64,000 nt of DNA, from assembly GCA_036345935.2 (NCBI GenBank), contig JADWOT020000030.1:124001-188000 (forward strand), written 5' to 3'. The notes under the pieces are model-generated. The model did not search any database. It was not told the DNA's origin and saw nothing but the letters and a program-made list of their open reading frames with translations. Origin of the DNA: Taenia hydatigena. Lineage: Eukaryota > Platyhelminthes > Cestoda > Cyclophyllidea > Taeniidae. Within the stretch, counting starts at the first letter, position 1. The number at the start of each line of letters is the position of its first letter. The translations under genes and the position numbers were made by a program. Below, in pieces: positions 37,871 to 49,955 of the stretch.

Positions 37871-40176
37871 TTAAATTTGATATTATTCGTAGTTGAGGCT
37901 TGGCAGCTTGCTAGTGCTAAGATGCATTGTGGGAGGGGGTAAGTGCCTGAGAGGATGCAATGGTAGCAGAGGTTCCATAGTCACCTGGTGATAATTTGTC
38001 CATGTGCTTAGGAAAGAAGGGGAGGCGAAGAGAAATAAAGGAGAATAGAACAGAATAGAACACATTAAGGCAACGCAAAGCAGAATAGGCTAAAAGAAGT
38101 AGAGAATGACTCGGTTTTATTTTCGCGAGTTGCGCCAAGCAATTCGTTTCCTAAGCACCTTGTAGATTCTTCGACGTTATTGGGGTTCTCTTGCCCACTT
38201 AAAAGTACTGAGAAAGTTATTAAAGCTTGGTATCACTAATGCATTAGAACAACAAAGGAATTTTGGTGCTGTACGAGTATCCGCTGCAATAACCTGTATT
38301 CTATTGGTGAGCTCACAATAATTTCAACCGTTATGTCGCCTCCCTGCACCAAGATTATGTAAATGAGGTTTGAGATGCAGAGCTTAACGTAGGGCAGGTT
38401 GTGCCATACTACATACCCGTGGAAGCAGGCCTCACGCCAAACTTGTTGACGGGATATGGGGAAGAGAGCAGAAGACAGTGGCACAACGAGTCGATACGAA
38501 GTGGTCAGGGAAAATAGTTTGACTTTGACCGTGTGCTATTTAGAAAAAAGCCCTAAATCTCTAGATTAACCAAGAAATAAGGGCAAAATTTATTCCATAT
38601 GGTAAGGCTCCAGCCTATTTTGCTAGGAGCGACTTTGACCGATGCAAGTTTGGAGCAATTTGCTAGCATTTCCGTCAACACGGAAAAAGTGCAGTGGAGT
38701 CTCCGATACCACAATGTTATTACGCATCGAAGAAACGCCATCATTAGTCTGATTGTCCTCTGGGTAACTCAGAGGAATAAAGCAGCCTTCATATTGCAAG
38801 GAAGACACGGATGCTCGATACTGGATAGTATGCTGTCACAGTCCTGAGACATGCACCGCTTTATGGCGGCCGGGACCCTGATTCTTATTTATGCACAATT
38901 AATGAAGTAGAAACGTAACTGCCTTTCTCCATCAGGTGTATAACACTTTAACAAGGATATATCTGCAAATGATTCTCTGTTATGAAGACGAAGATAAGAA
39001 GGAGCTATGGCTACTCCTGGTCTGTCCCTATGTGTGAGCTACCTTGATTCTTTTCCTCATGGAGGCATATGGCACGTGTTTATGATGCTTTTGTGTTTTT
39101 ATTTATGTTACCTAATTTAGTAACAGTTACTTGACGTTTTCAACGCAGTTTTTTGCTTGAATGAACTAAAGGTATTTATTAAAATAACTTCATTGAAATA
39201 ACTATGTCGGCTATAACACGCATGGCAAAATTACATTAAGCAAAAATGCAAATGCTCACGCCATAATTAAAATACAGTATGACTAAGTCCTCAAATTCCG
39301 TTCGAATTTTAAACAAGTTCCACAACAACCATTTCTATGTGACTTATTTGTCATACAGGAGCTTAAAACATGGTTATAGTTCTGGCTTCTTAAAAAGTAT
39401 TGCAGACAGATGACAAGAAATCATATTAGACAGATATAACTTCAGCATGACGCTATCAAGTGCAGATTTTTCTAGCATCGAAAAGCATTTGACTCAGTGA
39501 GGGTCTCAAAGTGCAAACCACTAGAAATGTGCCGTATTGGCTTAGTACTAAAGATTATTCCAAACAAATATAAACTAAGTCAGGATTTAATGAGTAGCTT
39601 CGCTCCTCATTGGATGCAACGATTTCTGCCGACTTGTCATTTGTTCAGCTATCATAGGTAATTCGTCCACAAGATTATGAGCATTATTTTGAATTTATCA
39701 TATCCTTGATTGCTTGATGAATACAAGTGTTATACACGCTTAGTCAAGAGTCCGGGATGCGCTCCCATCCCGCTGCAGGGCAGATGCAAGGGGTTTAGAG
39801 CTATTGAGCGGATCAAAGACATCTCCAATAATCACAAGCGTTGTGTTGCTCATAGAAAAATTTTATGATTTTGATTCCACCTACACACGTTATGGATTAA
39901 TGAACAGTGCTTTCTATCTGATGGCAAAAATAATGTGGGTCTCGATCAAGCACACTAAAATATCCTTCTCGAAAATGCGCGGTGCATTAAAAACCATTAT
40001 TGACAAGCACCTTTTCATCCCTTAATAGAAGAAAGTGTAATTCTTAATAAATCTTTAACTAGAGCTCCTAGCAAAAAAAATTCTTCACATTACGATGAAC
40101 CTTAATTACATGATCTTGTTGCTCAAATTTTGGTCCTGCTTACGAGTTCCGCTCCTCCGCGTTTTGATTACATGTA
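37871..40176. other. Intergenic, 5' flank of the intact zinc-finger gene
   Basis: A purine-rich run on the + strand lies near 37917-38120. No gene is supported. The 300 bp before 40177 should hold the promoter and 5' untranslated region of the zinc-finger gene, but no TATA or initiator can be singled out. Confidence 0.4.
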
Positions 40177-40360
40177 ATGCTGAAAACAGATCCGGGAAGT
40201 CCACTTTCCTATCCGTTGAATTCAAAACAAGTTCTTTTGCAAGTTTTTCCACAACCTGCCAGTTCCACCGTTGGAATGTTTTTCTATGTTTGTACAACTT
40301 GCTCTGCCGTGTTCACCAACGTTGTCTCAGGCCTTGAGCACTTAATTCGAGAGCGTCATG
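40177..40360 (+). CDS. Zinc-finger gene exon 1: N-terminus and finger 1
   Basis: Starts at ATG and runs through Y-P-L-N-S-K-Q-V-L to finger 1 (F-F-Y-V-C-T-T-C, 12 residues, H-L-I-R-E-R-H). The donor GTAGGA follows the last His codon plus one base. Copy I conserves the L-K-x-D-P-G and Y-P-L-x-S-x-Q-V-L stretches in protein frame, which supports translation of this part before decay. Confidence 0.6.
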
Positions 40361-41190
40361 GTAGGAATTTCTCATTTTTAGATGCATATCTCTGTGCAAA
40401 TGCATTCATGTATTTGTGAATAAGTATTTGTGCTTATGCCTACTAGTTTTGCATCAGGTTGTTGCATAAATAAAGTGTAGTAAGTAAAGCGACTCTGATT
40501 TAATCTGAATATCGATGAGATGCGCAATGAAGAGTCGAATCAAGTAAATCGTTTCACGACCTTAGCCTCCTCTTTTGCGCATGCATACCGCATTTTTAGT
40601 CACCGTGGAACTGCATTGTCCGATTTGCCAAACGTCTCACAGATCCTACGGGAGGCTCTTGTGGCATCAGAAAAGTAAGGGAAATTATTAAATCTCTCCA
40701 TTTTTTGCCGCATGCCCACTTACATGTCGTAAAACTTCCTTTGGTCCTCGGAATAGTCTGGAAACACAATGTATGCCGTGTGTGCCTCGATCAATTCGCA
40801 AACTTCTCTTTGCTTCTCAGTCATTTCATCGGAACGCATATTGGTGAGTGAGTATCTGTTAACCCTTAATTATAATTTCCTGCGTGTGCTGCTCTCAGCC
40901 GCAGCTTTGACTTCCCCTACATACCTCTCCTAAATTTTTGCTTCGTTATACAATTCTTCAGCCCAAAGAATGGCGAATTCGGAGGTGCGCTTTTACTGCA
41001 TAGAATGCTTTTCAGGATATTCTAGGTTCGAAGCGATGTTAGATCACATGCGTTCGCATCATATCCGTGAGTGTTCCTTTGACGGACTCATTTTTGTAAT
41101 GAGTGCATGTTGTGACGCATTAGTGATCTCTGTTTTGTAGACATTTGGCGCAATGTGTTTAGCAGAATGCGAACACATGCTATTCTGTGA
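40177..41190 (+). CDS. Small three-finger C2H2 zinc-finger protein gene, intact, four exons
   Basis: Exons 40177-40360, 40600-40674, 40962-41066 and 41141-41190 join in phase 1 at all three junctions, 414 bases with the stop, about 137 residues. Donors are GTAGGA, GTAAGG and GTGAGT; acceptors are tttttag, ttcttcag and tttgtag. Residues 1-35 form a non-finger start (MLKTDPG...). Finger 1 is C-x2-C-x12-H-x5-H, finger 2 is C-x2-C-x12-H with no second His, finger 3 is C-x2-C-x12-H-x3-H. A 16-residue tail ends in T-H-A-I-L. There is no TGEKP-type linker, so the fingers may not act as a tandem DNA-binding array. The start is chosen because it opens the frame and the bases downstream of it are conserved in copy I. 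I do not recognise a named family. Upstream exons cannot be excluded. The gene sits alone in a repeat-rich region. Confidence 0.6.
40600..40674 (+). CDS. Zinc-finger gene exon 2: finger 2
   Basis: Encodes V-T-V-E-L then HCPICQTSHRSYGRLLWHQK and stops at donor GTAAGG. The next exon begins T-Q-R-M-A-N-S, so no second His or Cys is available at the usual distance. A possible extra exon near 40827-40849 (after ttctcag, before GTGAGT) does not fit the phase of exon 3. Confidence 0.6.
40962..41066 (+). CDS. Zinc-finger gene exon 3: finger 3
   Basis: Reads M-A-N-S-E-V-R-F-Y-C-I-E-C, 12 residues, H-M-R-S-H-H. The methionine here is also conserved in copy I (M-E-N-S-E) and could be an internal start. 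Acceptor ttcttcag, donor GTGAGT. Confidence 0.65.
41141..41190 (+). CDS. Zinc-finger gene exon 4: C-terminal tail
   Basis: After acceptor tctgttttgtag the frame reads (H)IWRNVFSRMRTHAIL and TGA. The sequence is recognisable in copy I, which argues that this short exon is real. The intron before it is only 74 bp. Confidence 0.6.
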
Positions 41191-42639
41191 GCGAAACTCG
41201 TAAGTTTTCAGTGATGCTTACTTGAAGATATTGCCTTCCCACTTTAGGCTGATATCTTAGCAGGGTAAGAGGTTCAATGCGCAGAACATGATCATGCGAA
41301 TCGTAAAGGTTTTAAAAGGGATTTTGAGACTGTGTAAAATAAGTAAGAATGCTCAATGGATATAAAAAGGCAAACATCGCATTTCCCTGAATGAAGTCAT
41401 ACCCCAGCGGTAGTTTAGATAACTTAGATGTCACCACGGAAATGCCATATTATTAACATTTAGGCGTGCATTTATGAACCACTAGGTATTTTAATGAATT
41501 ATACGCGCGTTTTTCAAGTAAAATGATTAAAACCTGCTTGTTTGCTTTCTAGAGTTCTGCGGCGGGCCGCCTAAACTTAGCAGCTATAAGCTCTGCGAGA
41601 AAGCATATGTTTGACATAAGACAAGCATGCTGCTTTTATTAGTGCAATCATTTTTATTCTGGTCACTATTACACACAAAACTGGATTTTCTTTAAAATGT
41701 TGGAAAATTAAGATAAGAATACAAAATCTCAAAATGCATCAAAGGGATGCAGCGTAGAGAATAAGGGTAGGGTTGTAGAATGAAACATGACATTCCCATT
41801 TTTGAGGTTGTGCGGTGCAGTATGGCACAAGGAAGTCACCATTATTCAATGAGCTGACTGTTGGGATTCATAGGATTTCAATGCAAACATTGATGTAGTT
41901 AGTTTAGTTCAAGGTTTACATTGGACTATATTTAATAATAACTGCGTGCACTATAGACCTTCCTCAGTCTTCGAGGTATCTGACGTATTCTTGTGCGATA
42001 ACTAGTACTGGGATCGTAGCAGAGAGCAAAGACGCTTCAGAGGTGCCGATGAGATAGACATTAGACACAATTGCTGCACATGCTTAAGGCAGTCATCGAA
42101 GGGTAGTAATTTATGAGAAGTGCGCCAATCAGGAAACAACAGAAGGAAAAGACTTAATTAAGACGATAAAGTGAAAAGAGTCACTAGAACATATCTTTGC
42201 TGTGGGCTCCTGGCTCAACAAAGGTTGTGTAAGAATTGAGACACCGACATGATCGTGACCGGATGTTTGCTGGAGTAGCTTAGTTTACCAGCTCTGGGAC
42301 TCAAGTGCAGAGAAGTAGTGTAGTAATTGCAAGCAAAGATTCACATGAGCCTAATGCTTCTATTTTTAGTTAGTTAGTAGCTTCAGTCTAAGCTGGATCA
42401 AGGAAAAATCTGGTAATTTCTTTTGGCGAAAACAGTTACTACTTACTCAGCAAGTGACTAACGTTTTGCTCTACTCCTTTTAGACCACGTGGTGTTTCTT
42501 TCCCCTTCTTTGTTATGAGCAGCCTTTAAATTGGCAATCCTATTAAGACCTTTGCTGAACTGAATTTAGCATACAATCGAGACTGTTATCCAAGATTGTG
42601 AAGTGCTTATGCCTCGCCACCTACACCCACGGTACCTTT
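41191..42639. other. Intergenic, 3' flank of the zinc-finger gene
   Basis: No gene seen. I see no clear AATAAA signal in the first 200 bp after the stop. Otherwise unremarkable AT-rich sequence. Confidence 0.4.
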
Positions 42640-43150
42640 GGCAGTTAACTCAACTTTTGGAGGAAGTGGAACAGTCGCCTTGATATAGAGCAAAAATCTT
42701 TTCGCCTTTATGTGATCCCAAATTAATCAGAATTGTAACTTGGTATCATGCTTTCTTTAGTAAATGCTCGCAGCCGTTCCCATTTTACTATTTTTCCATT
42801 TAGATGTGACCGTAGTGCAAGGATTATAGTTTAGTAAAGTTAGGAATAGGAAGGGTGCAAGTTTTCGTTAGTTTTATCCATCAAAAATCAGCAAAACATT
42901 TAGTTCTGCAAGAGGCTGAGGCAGTTCGAGTCCGGTGGAAGAAGTGTCTATTTTGACAAGAAAAGCTAGGAGAACAAAATGATAAAGGCGCGCTTACTTT
43001 ATCCTCTTTGATCAAGAATCTGATAAAGTTAGGAATCAGAAGGCTGCTTTTTTAATTTCTTAAGGGCAAATTCTGGCAATTCAGGTGTGACCAAAATGCA
43101 AATTGTCTATATTGGCAATGAAAACTGAGGGAGTATGGTGCTGGAGGAGG
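42640..43150. repeat. Degenerate satellite, period near 185 bp (block 2)
   Basis: Carries the same landmarks as 37490-37870 in the same orientation: aattaatcagaattgtaac near 42722, gtgtctattttgacaagaaaagc near 42945 and a third, weaker version (attgtctatattggcaatgaaaac) near 43110. Three partial units, strongly diverged. Confidence 0.5.
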
Positions 43151-46100
43151 AATTGTGGAAAGGCAGAAAGGCATGTGAGTCGATAGAAATGCTGAAGTGT
43201 TCCAGGATTGAACATTGACGACGTCGATGTGTGATTAGACTAGGTCAGAAAATGCATTTGTGAGCACCTAACGCTTAATGGAATGGGAAATTTATAACAT
43301 GTTTTCGAAGCGGTTATATCCTTTTTTTAGCAATTGCATTATGAAGGTAGTGTATTCTTTCTACACCTACTTTGGCTTCCTCTTCCTATCTACCATCCCT
43401 CCCTATCCTACTCTTAACCCAGTTCTCTATCTCACCGGCATTTACTCTACTTAACTAAAATTTTCTTTCATTCCTAGTGGTTTTGCAAGAGAAAAGCGGT
43501 TGTATTTAGACATAGTGGCATTACTAGAAGACTTCATACCCAATCTTTCCTTCCTCTCTTTAGTCACTCACCCAAATAAGCAACCATTGATGGCGGCGTA
43601 AGCTTCTTTATGACACCGCCTGTATGGAGGGTAAATGAAGCGGCTTAGATTTGCAAATTTGCATAAATTTATGCAATCATGCTATGGATTTCAGGAGATG
43701 GATAGGGATTCGCTACTAAGAAATTATCAAGGAATCTTTGATTATCCGTTTCTGTGACACATTCTAGTCCTTGGTTGAAGAAATGGTTAAAGGGAAGTCA
43801 GCAGAGAGGATATGCATGCGTCTATTTACACGTTAGCAGCATCACAGCTTTGCCATTGGACTCAGATTAACCCTACGCAATCTCAGCCAGCGCCTACCTA
43901 TTTGTCGCCTTTATGAACTACTGCACTGTAATCAATCCGATGACATGATGTGTCATCCAGACACCAGAGTTTTCCTGTACTCAGTTCAGACTGCTAAACA
44001 TTCTGCCCCCTAGTAGATCCATTTACAAGAAATCCATACCCAATTTTCGCTTTATAAACTGAGTGCAAAATTCAAGGTATGACAACATCCAAGTAAAGGA
44101 CCATACCTTTGGATGGGGTTAGAATGTCTCCTCCGGCCCAAACACACCTTTGCAAGACTTGGTCGACACTGATTTTTATAGCCTCGTAGGCGTAACCCTA
44201 CATAGCGTAAAATCCGCTATCTTCTCTGCGAACTGCACTTTAGCACAGTCGTATCCACAACTGTGTAAGCCAATTTTGTGCCATCCTGCGTTTGAACTAA
44301 TTGTAGCCCCGCCTCAATCCACACGACCCTGTGTCACGCATTTATGCTGCAACAGCCATTTTTACAGTCGCCTGTTCGGATGCAAGCGCATGCGGTGCAA
44401 GTGAAGCAAAGAGATGCTTTCGCTTGAGCCTAAGAGCGCAGAGATGGGGCCATGGAAAACTAAGCTCGATACAATTTGTAATAGGGGATTTGAAGCATCA
44501 GCAACTCAACTACACAAACTACTGAAGTACGGCTAATGCGATAATTAGCTAGACAGCATGGCGGTTACATAACCAACAAGGCGCTTTTGGTGCTTAAAGA
44601 TCAATAATAGTGGGAGTGCAATCGGAACATTAATTTGCCCGAATTGAGCCCAAATTCTTCCCATAGCATCTTTCTTTTAGCTCAGCCAAAGCAAGTATCT
44701 ATAAGGTCTCTTCTCCCCTCCCTGTCTCTTCATTGCCATTTTTCCGTGATCTCTCTGCTACACTTTCAGAGCCTGAACCCCACCTGGGACCTTGAAGGAT
44801 CTGCGGAATTAGTGACTAAAGAAGTCTTTGTTGTTTCCGCAGCTAGAAACCGATTAACTTCATCATGTTTCACACCCAACAGCACTACTGAGTAGTTTTA
44901 TAAAGATTTCTCTTCAATCATGCCATTCTTTTCAGCCTCGATGTGGATAGCATCATGCGAGGCTTCACCATCATTGCCTGTTTGGGTGAGTGGTAAGTGA
45001 GAGATTTCAGGGGAGGAACAGCCATCCAATTTAGGCAATGTCGTCACAGCGCAAATTTTTGTATAGAAAGCCACTAAATTTTTGACCAGTTTATGTGTCC
45101 TTTGCATCACTTCCTTCTATACGGGTCCTATTGCTGATAGTCAACACATTTTTGGCGCCACTCTGACAATCAAACGTGCAAGGGGCGTTCGAAACGAATC
45201 TGGATTTCAAAAATCGCTACCGTGAAACAAGAATCCCTCGTTGCACCAACAACACTTCTCCCTACTTCTATTGGTCGTCAGATATCATGAAACAGCCGAG
45301 TCTAGGCCAAAATAACCCGTGCCGCTCTACATAAGATTGCATTGACTCAACTTGCTGTGTGCTACATCGCTCTATATTTAGGCAGTGAGGCCGTCGGTGT
45401 AGACCTCTCTAGGAAAGGAAATATCAAATTCCATGTAAATAAGAGGAGGGTCATTTAAGCTGGCTGCTCAAATATCTAACTGACGTGATCAAGCCAGGGT
45501 TTGTTCAAGTCGTTTTAAGCGATACGACACCATCAAGCTTCTCCAAGTAGCGAGTCATGGGGGTGGATGCAAACAATCTAACCCGTCCTAATTTGAAATC
45601 ACGGTAGGAGAGTGGTAAGCACAAATGTAAGCCGTTTTTCTCAGCAGATGGGTGGTTATGCAACTTCCTCATTAATGTTGTTACATACTACTGATCAACT
45701 GACCAAAACCCTAGAAGTGGTTGCATTTGCAAAATGCGATTATTGCAAATCGTCAAACGAAGATGTTTAACGAGAGCGATGCGATCGACTGCCCCATAGC
45801 ATTTGCTTCTTAATTTGCCAAGATGGATACAGCCCAGAGAAATGGGCATTAGCATCAAAGCTTTTTCCCTTCCTCCCCTTCCTCCCCTACTTTGTTCTTC
45901 GATTTTTAGCTCTCACATTCATGTGCATACTTTATTCAACCCTCACGTAATTCCTGTAAGTGCATATAATGATAGACCGTTGAATAGACTATCGTCTGCA
46001 CTCAAATCTACTTGGGACGGTGCGCGAGATCTTGTGCTATGGAAATGCAACCTGCCATAAGTCATCTGACATGACGTGTAATCACGTGTAAAATATGGAA

Positions 46101-47389
46101 CAAAGCACTGTCTTTCGCCAAAAGTTTAGCCTTAGTTCTGGGTGCCATGACTTTTCCACTCACCTCCATACCCTTCGCATTCAAGCCGTTTGGGCATACA
46201 ATCATGCTTACGTTGACTCTCAAGGGGACCGTTGTCTCATTTACGTTTGCAGGCTAAGCGACTCAGTGGGCGTGGCTGTTAAGCACTCACCCGGCCTACA
46301 CCATGCTGACAGCCGCTATGAAGAGGTGTCTAAGTCATGCCGGCTGCTCAGATTCCTTTCTGTACAAAAATAGACAATTTCTGCTTACGCATTGTGTCTT
46401 CTTTTGCCTTCGAGGAAATCTGGGAACACTGCAGTGGTGATATTGGGGACAATAGAATAAAGGCGTTGCCTTTGCATCCTATATTAATAAGCGAATGCAT
46501 AAAGGTGCAAAAGGAATTCGAAAAATATGGCTACGTAAGTGCACTAATTAATGTCTTCGAGTTTAAAACATGCTTCCATTATTTGATCAAGCGGAATATA
46601 AGGATCAAATTAAATGTACCATGCACAATTCAAAAACAAAATAAGCATAAATTGTGGAGCTAATATCCAAAAGGTACAAATCGACCGCTATTAGCACTTT
46701 TTTGGGAAACAAGTCTTAAAGTTAACTTAATCGCTTGTCGTTTTCAAGGTCTGTAGGATACGTAGGTAGCATTAGTGAACTCAAAGTATTTAAGAGATAC
46801 GGGTTTGAAGTACGGCGTCTTCAAGACGAAGTGAAATGGGATGAAACCATAAATCAGCCGATGTCGTCGTTCTATCGTCATGGAAAGAAATGTCAGTTTA
46901 CATCGGTGCATGCATGCATGAGTGTGCAAGCTGAATTATCAGGAACAGAAGGGAAGATAAAGCACTAGTTACGCTGCCTTCATTTTTTATTATGATTTGA
47001 TCCACAAATGATCTGGACAAGTTCCGACTGTTGATATAGTTTTCTCTCAGCCCCGTTTAGGATTGCGATTCTGCATCTTTTAGTGTTTTTCAATTGCTTT
47101 TGCTATACTCAAGTTAATCAGTGACAAATTGTTATGGGTAGAAGGGTATTTAATTTATATTCTCGAGGAACGAAAAATGGTTACGCTATATCCGCAAGCT
47201 TAATATAAATCGTTTATATTTTTAGCTCACCCAGGAAAGGCACTCTACGGTTTCATGTCTTGTGTAAGAATTTCGTGAAATTTTAAGGTTATACAGTGAT
47301 GACTTAGTTCTGCTCAGCACGTATCGAGGTTAGTTGCGAATGGAACCAAAATTATGTGTACTCTACTACTTCACCCCAAACTATCAATT
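43151..47389. other. Intergenic, no gene supported
   Basis: Frames at 46095-46373 and 46337-46663 (+, 92 and 108 codons) and 46735-46968 (+, 77 codons) read somewhat like protein, and a GTAAGT follows E-F-E-K-Y-G-Y near 46534. None shows a known domain, and the pieces do not form a spliced product I can defend. Confidence 0.35.
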
Positions 47390-48320
47390 CCGATTTCATC
47401 CTTGACCAGAAAAGAAATTCTGTGGCCTCTTGTCTAGTGGGAATATATTCTTAAGTTCTCGATTCAAGCAGGGACCACTAAGTCTCGGTCGAAGCCTACT
47501 GAGTTTCGTTAAGAAAAGAAACGAAAATAGTTGGATATAGTCACTGTTCTAGGGGATATTATTTCTGATTTAGCCATGACCAAAATATGAAATCCGTGGC
47601 CTCTTTTCTTGTGGAAATGCACACGATGTTCTCAAGTTAGGCGGTAATGAAATGATTTAACTCGACGCGCTTGATTTCATTCCTTTTGATTCAGCCTTGA
47701 TTAGAAAACGAACCCTGTGACCTCCCGTTTACTGTTATTGTTTTCTGGTGTTCTGGATTTAAGTAATACCGCTTGGATTTCTTTCGACGCGCTTGAATTT
47801 TATTTTGGTAAAGGGACCAAAAATAGCTGAGTTATATCACAGAAAAGGCGGTCTTCTGCTCCTCTTATACTGTTAGTGTTCCCTGATGTTCTCGAATTAG
47901 GTACTGCTGCTCCCGTCCCATGCGATGTGTGTTGAGTTTGTGCTAGGAAAAAAACCAAAGGTAGCCGTATTATGGTAGCATCGTCCCATTCAGTCACCTT
48001 TTATTAAGCCCTTTAAGGATGGAGAATATGCGGCCTTTTACGGATTACAATCTTTTCTCGATTTAAGTAATGTCGCTTTAGTATCGGTCGACGTTAATTG
48101 AATTTCCCGTGAAAAAATTAACCGGAAACAGCTGAATTACATTGCTGGGCTCTCGTTAATCTCTTTTTGATTTCGTCTTGATTAAAATAGTAGATCTGCA
48201 CATTTTGCCTTTGTAATTTTTTGGTGGTCTCGAACTAATTAGCGTCGATTTAATTGTTGCATTTCAAGCCTATATGTTAGAAGGAATTGAAAATAGCTTG
48301 TTTATGTCGCCTTAATCTGT
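47390..48320. repeat. Degenerate tandem array, irregular units of about 120-180 bp
   Basis: A diverged unit recurs about five times: (agcc)ttgaccagaaaa, then tctgtggcctctt, then gttctcgatttaagtaatgccgctt, then gtcgacgcgcttgaattt, then ggaaccgaaaatagctga. Clear starts are near 47399, 47572, 47694 and 48175, with weaker ones between. Spacing varies, so units have lost or gained pieces. No protein frame is shared. Confidence 0.55.
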
Positions 48321-48571
48321 TTAATTTCTTAATTTATATTTATTAGGAATTAGGCTTTGAAAGCTTTTTTTCGTGCTTAACACATTTTGCTACTCTTTCT
48401 GCTTCAATCTGTATTTGCCTTATCTTTGGCGCATTTACTCGATTCGCTTTGCTTGTACTTGTAGTTGCAGTAGTCATTAAATATGTCAGTTTCGCCATGC
48501 CTGACATTTTAGAAGCTTTTATTTGTAAATGGTGCGTAGATGTGATTACCACTCTAACATCGTTTCATGCC
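48321..48571. other. Short intergenic stretch
   Basis: Nothing recognised; overlapping short frames on both strands. Confidence 0.4.
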
Positions 48572-48770
48572 CATCCAACTGACATTGAAGACGCCAGTGA
48601 TCGTACAAGGTGGTGGCTTCTGGCCTCTGTCACACCATGAGATTTCGCTACATCGTACCAAGTTGGCTCACGCACCGGTGATGGCTGCAGTACACGTCGT
48701 GTCAGTGGCGCACTACATCGCACTTTGCTCGTCTACATTTCTCTTCGCCCCCCTCCCACTGCCATTAAAA
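48572..48770 (+). repeat. Dispersed repeat R2, copy 2
   Basis: Resembles 19931-20125 in the same orientation. It contains gacgccagtgatcgtacaag, tctgtcaca, ctgcagtacacgtcgtgtca and ctcgtctacatttctcttcg in the same order as copy 1. Non-coding, probably an old interspersed element. Confidence 0.5.
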
Positions 48771-49211
48771 CCACCTATCCCCATCTGTGCGCATTTGTGG
48801 CATTGCGTGCAATGAAATGCCTTTGCATCTTATCATCTTTGCTCTCCTCAATGCGTACATGTTGTGCATCCTACTGGATTACATTGAGTAATGCTAGCTG
48901 AAGCGATGTCCCTACCATCAACCGCAGGCTCACGATTGCGTTGATTTTGGTGTTCGTTGGAGTGCTGATGTCAACACTGTAGTGAAAAGTGCACCGCTTA
49001 GGTAAGTCGGTGGAAGCGTCTGAGAGTCCTGGTCAGAAAAGGCCCATTCATTACCTATTGCCCACACACCTGCCTAATATAATGCTTCATCAAGTGGATA
49101 CAGTCCATACCACAAAGTACCAGAGGAACTTCATACAAGCAACACAATACAATCAGGTAGAAATATGTGAAACCGATTCGCAAAATTCCTTTGCTTAGAA
49201 GATGATAATGC

Positions 49212-49388
49212 TCACACTATTAATGGAGGAGGCCGAGGTAAAGGCTTGTGAAAGTTGTCACTGCTACTAAGCCAATAAGCTGTCGTTTCCACACCATCCC
49301 TATATTCCTCTGAGCCGCGATATTCAATATGGTAGCCTCCGAGACATCCGATTTCCTTTTATCTCCTCGCCGATGTGTATTCTAATGG
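49212..49388 (-). CDS. Guanylyl cyclase exon 15: last exon, frameshifted
   Basis: Acceptor attttag. I-R-I-H-I-G-E-E-I-K is followed, after removing one A from the run at 49357-49360, by E-I-G-C-L-G-G-Y-H-I-E-Y-R-G and T-A-Y-W-L...N-F-H-K-P-L-P, the typical end of receptor cyclases. The Lys of the K-G-K-G loop is absent. Stop TGA at 49212-49214. Confidence 0.7.
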
Positions 49389-49456
49389 CTAAAATAGGTA
49401 CGTTTTACGATAGGGCGGCAGTGATAGGAAAGCAGGTCAAGGAGAATTCCACTAAC

Positions 49457-49555
49457 CCATTTTAGTCGACTCCATTTTTAGTGCTTGATTAACGGTATTT
49501 CCAAAGAGGCAATAACGAGGCATTGCAAGTTCCATGACACCGGCAACACAAAGCC
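49457..49555 (-). CDS. Guanylyl cyclase exon 14: catalytic Asn/Arg segment, acceptor lost
   Basis: G-L-C-V-A-G-V...[20 protein letters not shown]. The base-recognition Cys and catalytic Asn are present; the Arg four residues after Asn is Lys, and F-G-D is F-G-N. The bases before the exon are GG, not AG. Confidence 0.75.
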
Positions 49556-49955
49556 CCACAAAAGGACAAAGTGCCTTTCCTCAATGCCATGCAACAAGAC
49601 GCATAGTTTGTAGTTCCGATGGATAGGTGATTTTTAAATCATTCTGCACACCAGTCGACTAGAGCTTTAAAATGGCTTATAGATCTTGGCACTTTGCTAC
49701 CTGATTTATAACGGTGCAACTTATACATGCGTTTCTATGAGAATGCATTAGCCCGTGTCACGTAAGGACAGCAGCACGAAGCCAGCGCAGGGACATCAGA
49801 TTGATGGTCTAATTGCAGCTTAAAATTTCGGCCTCATCATGCCCTTTTGCCGAAGACATTGCTTAAGTGATGTTGACATTCATTAAAACAAGTTAATGCG
49901 CACTTTTTGCGCACGGATTAGAAAGGGGACAGGATCAGATGCACACCCAAATAAC

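Noticed and set aside
46095..46968. Three neighbouring + frames with a GTAAGT after E-F-E-K-Y-G-Y
   Set aside because: No recognisable domain, and no combination of acceptors and phases gave a convincing spliced product.
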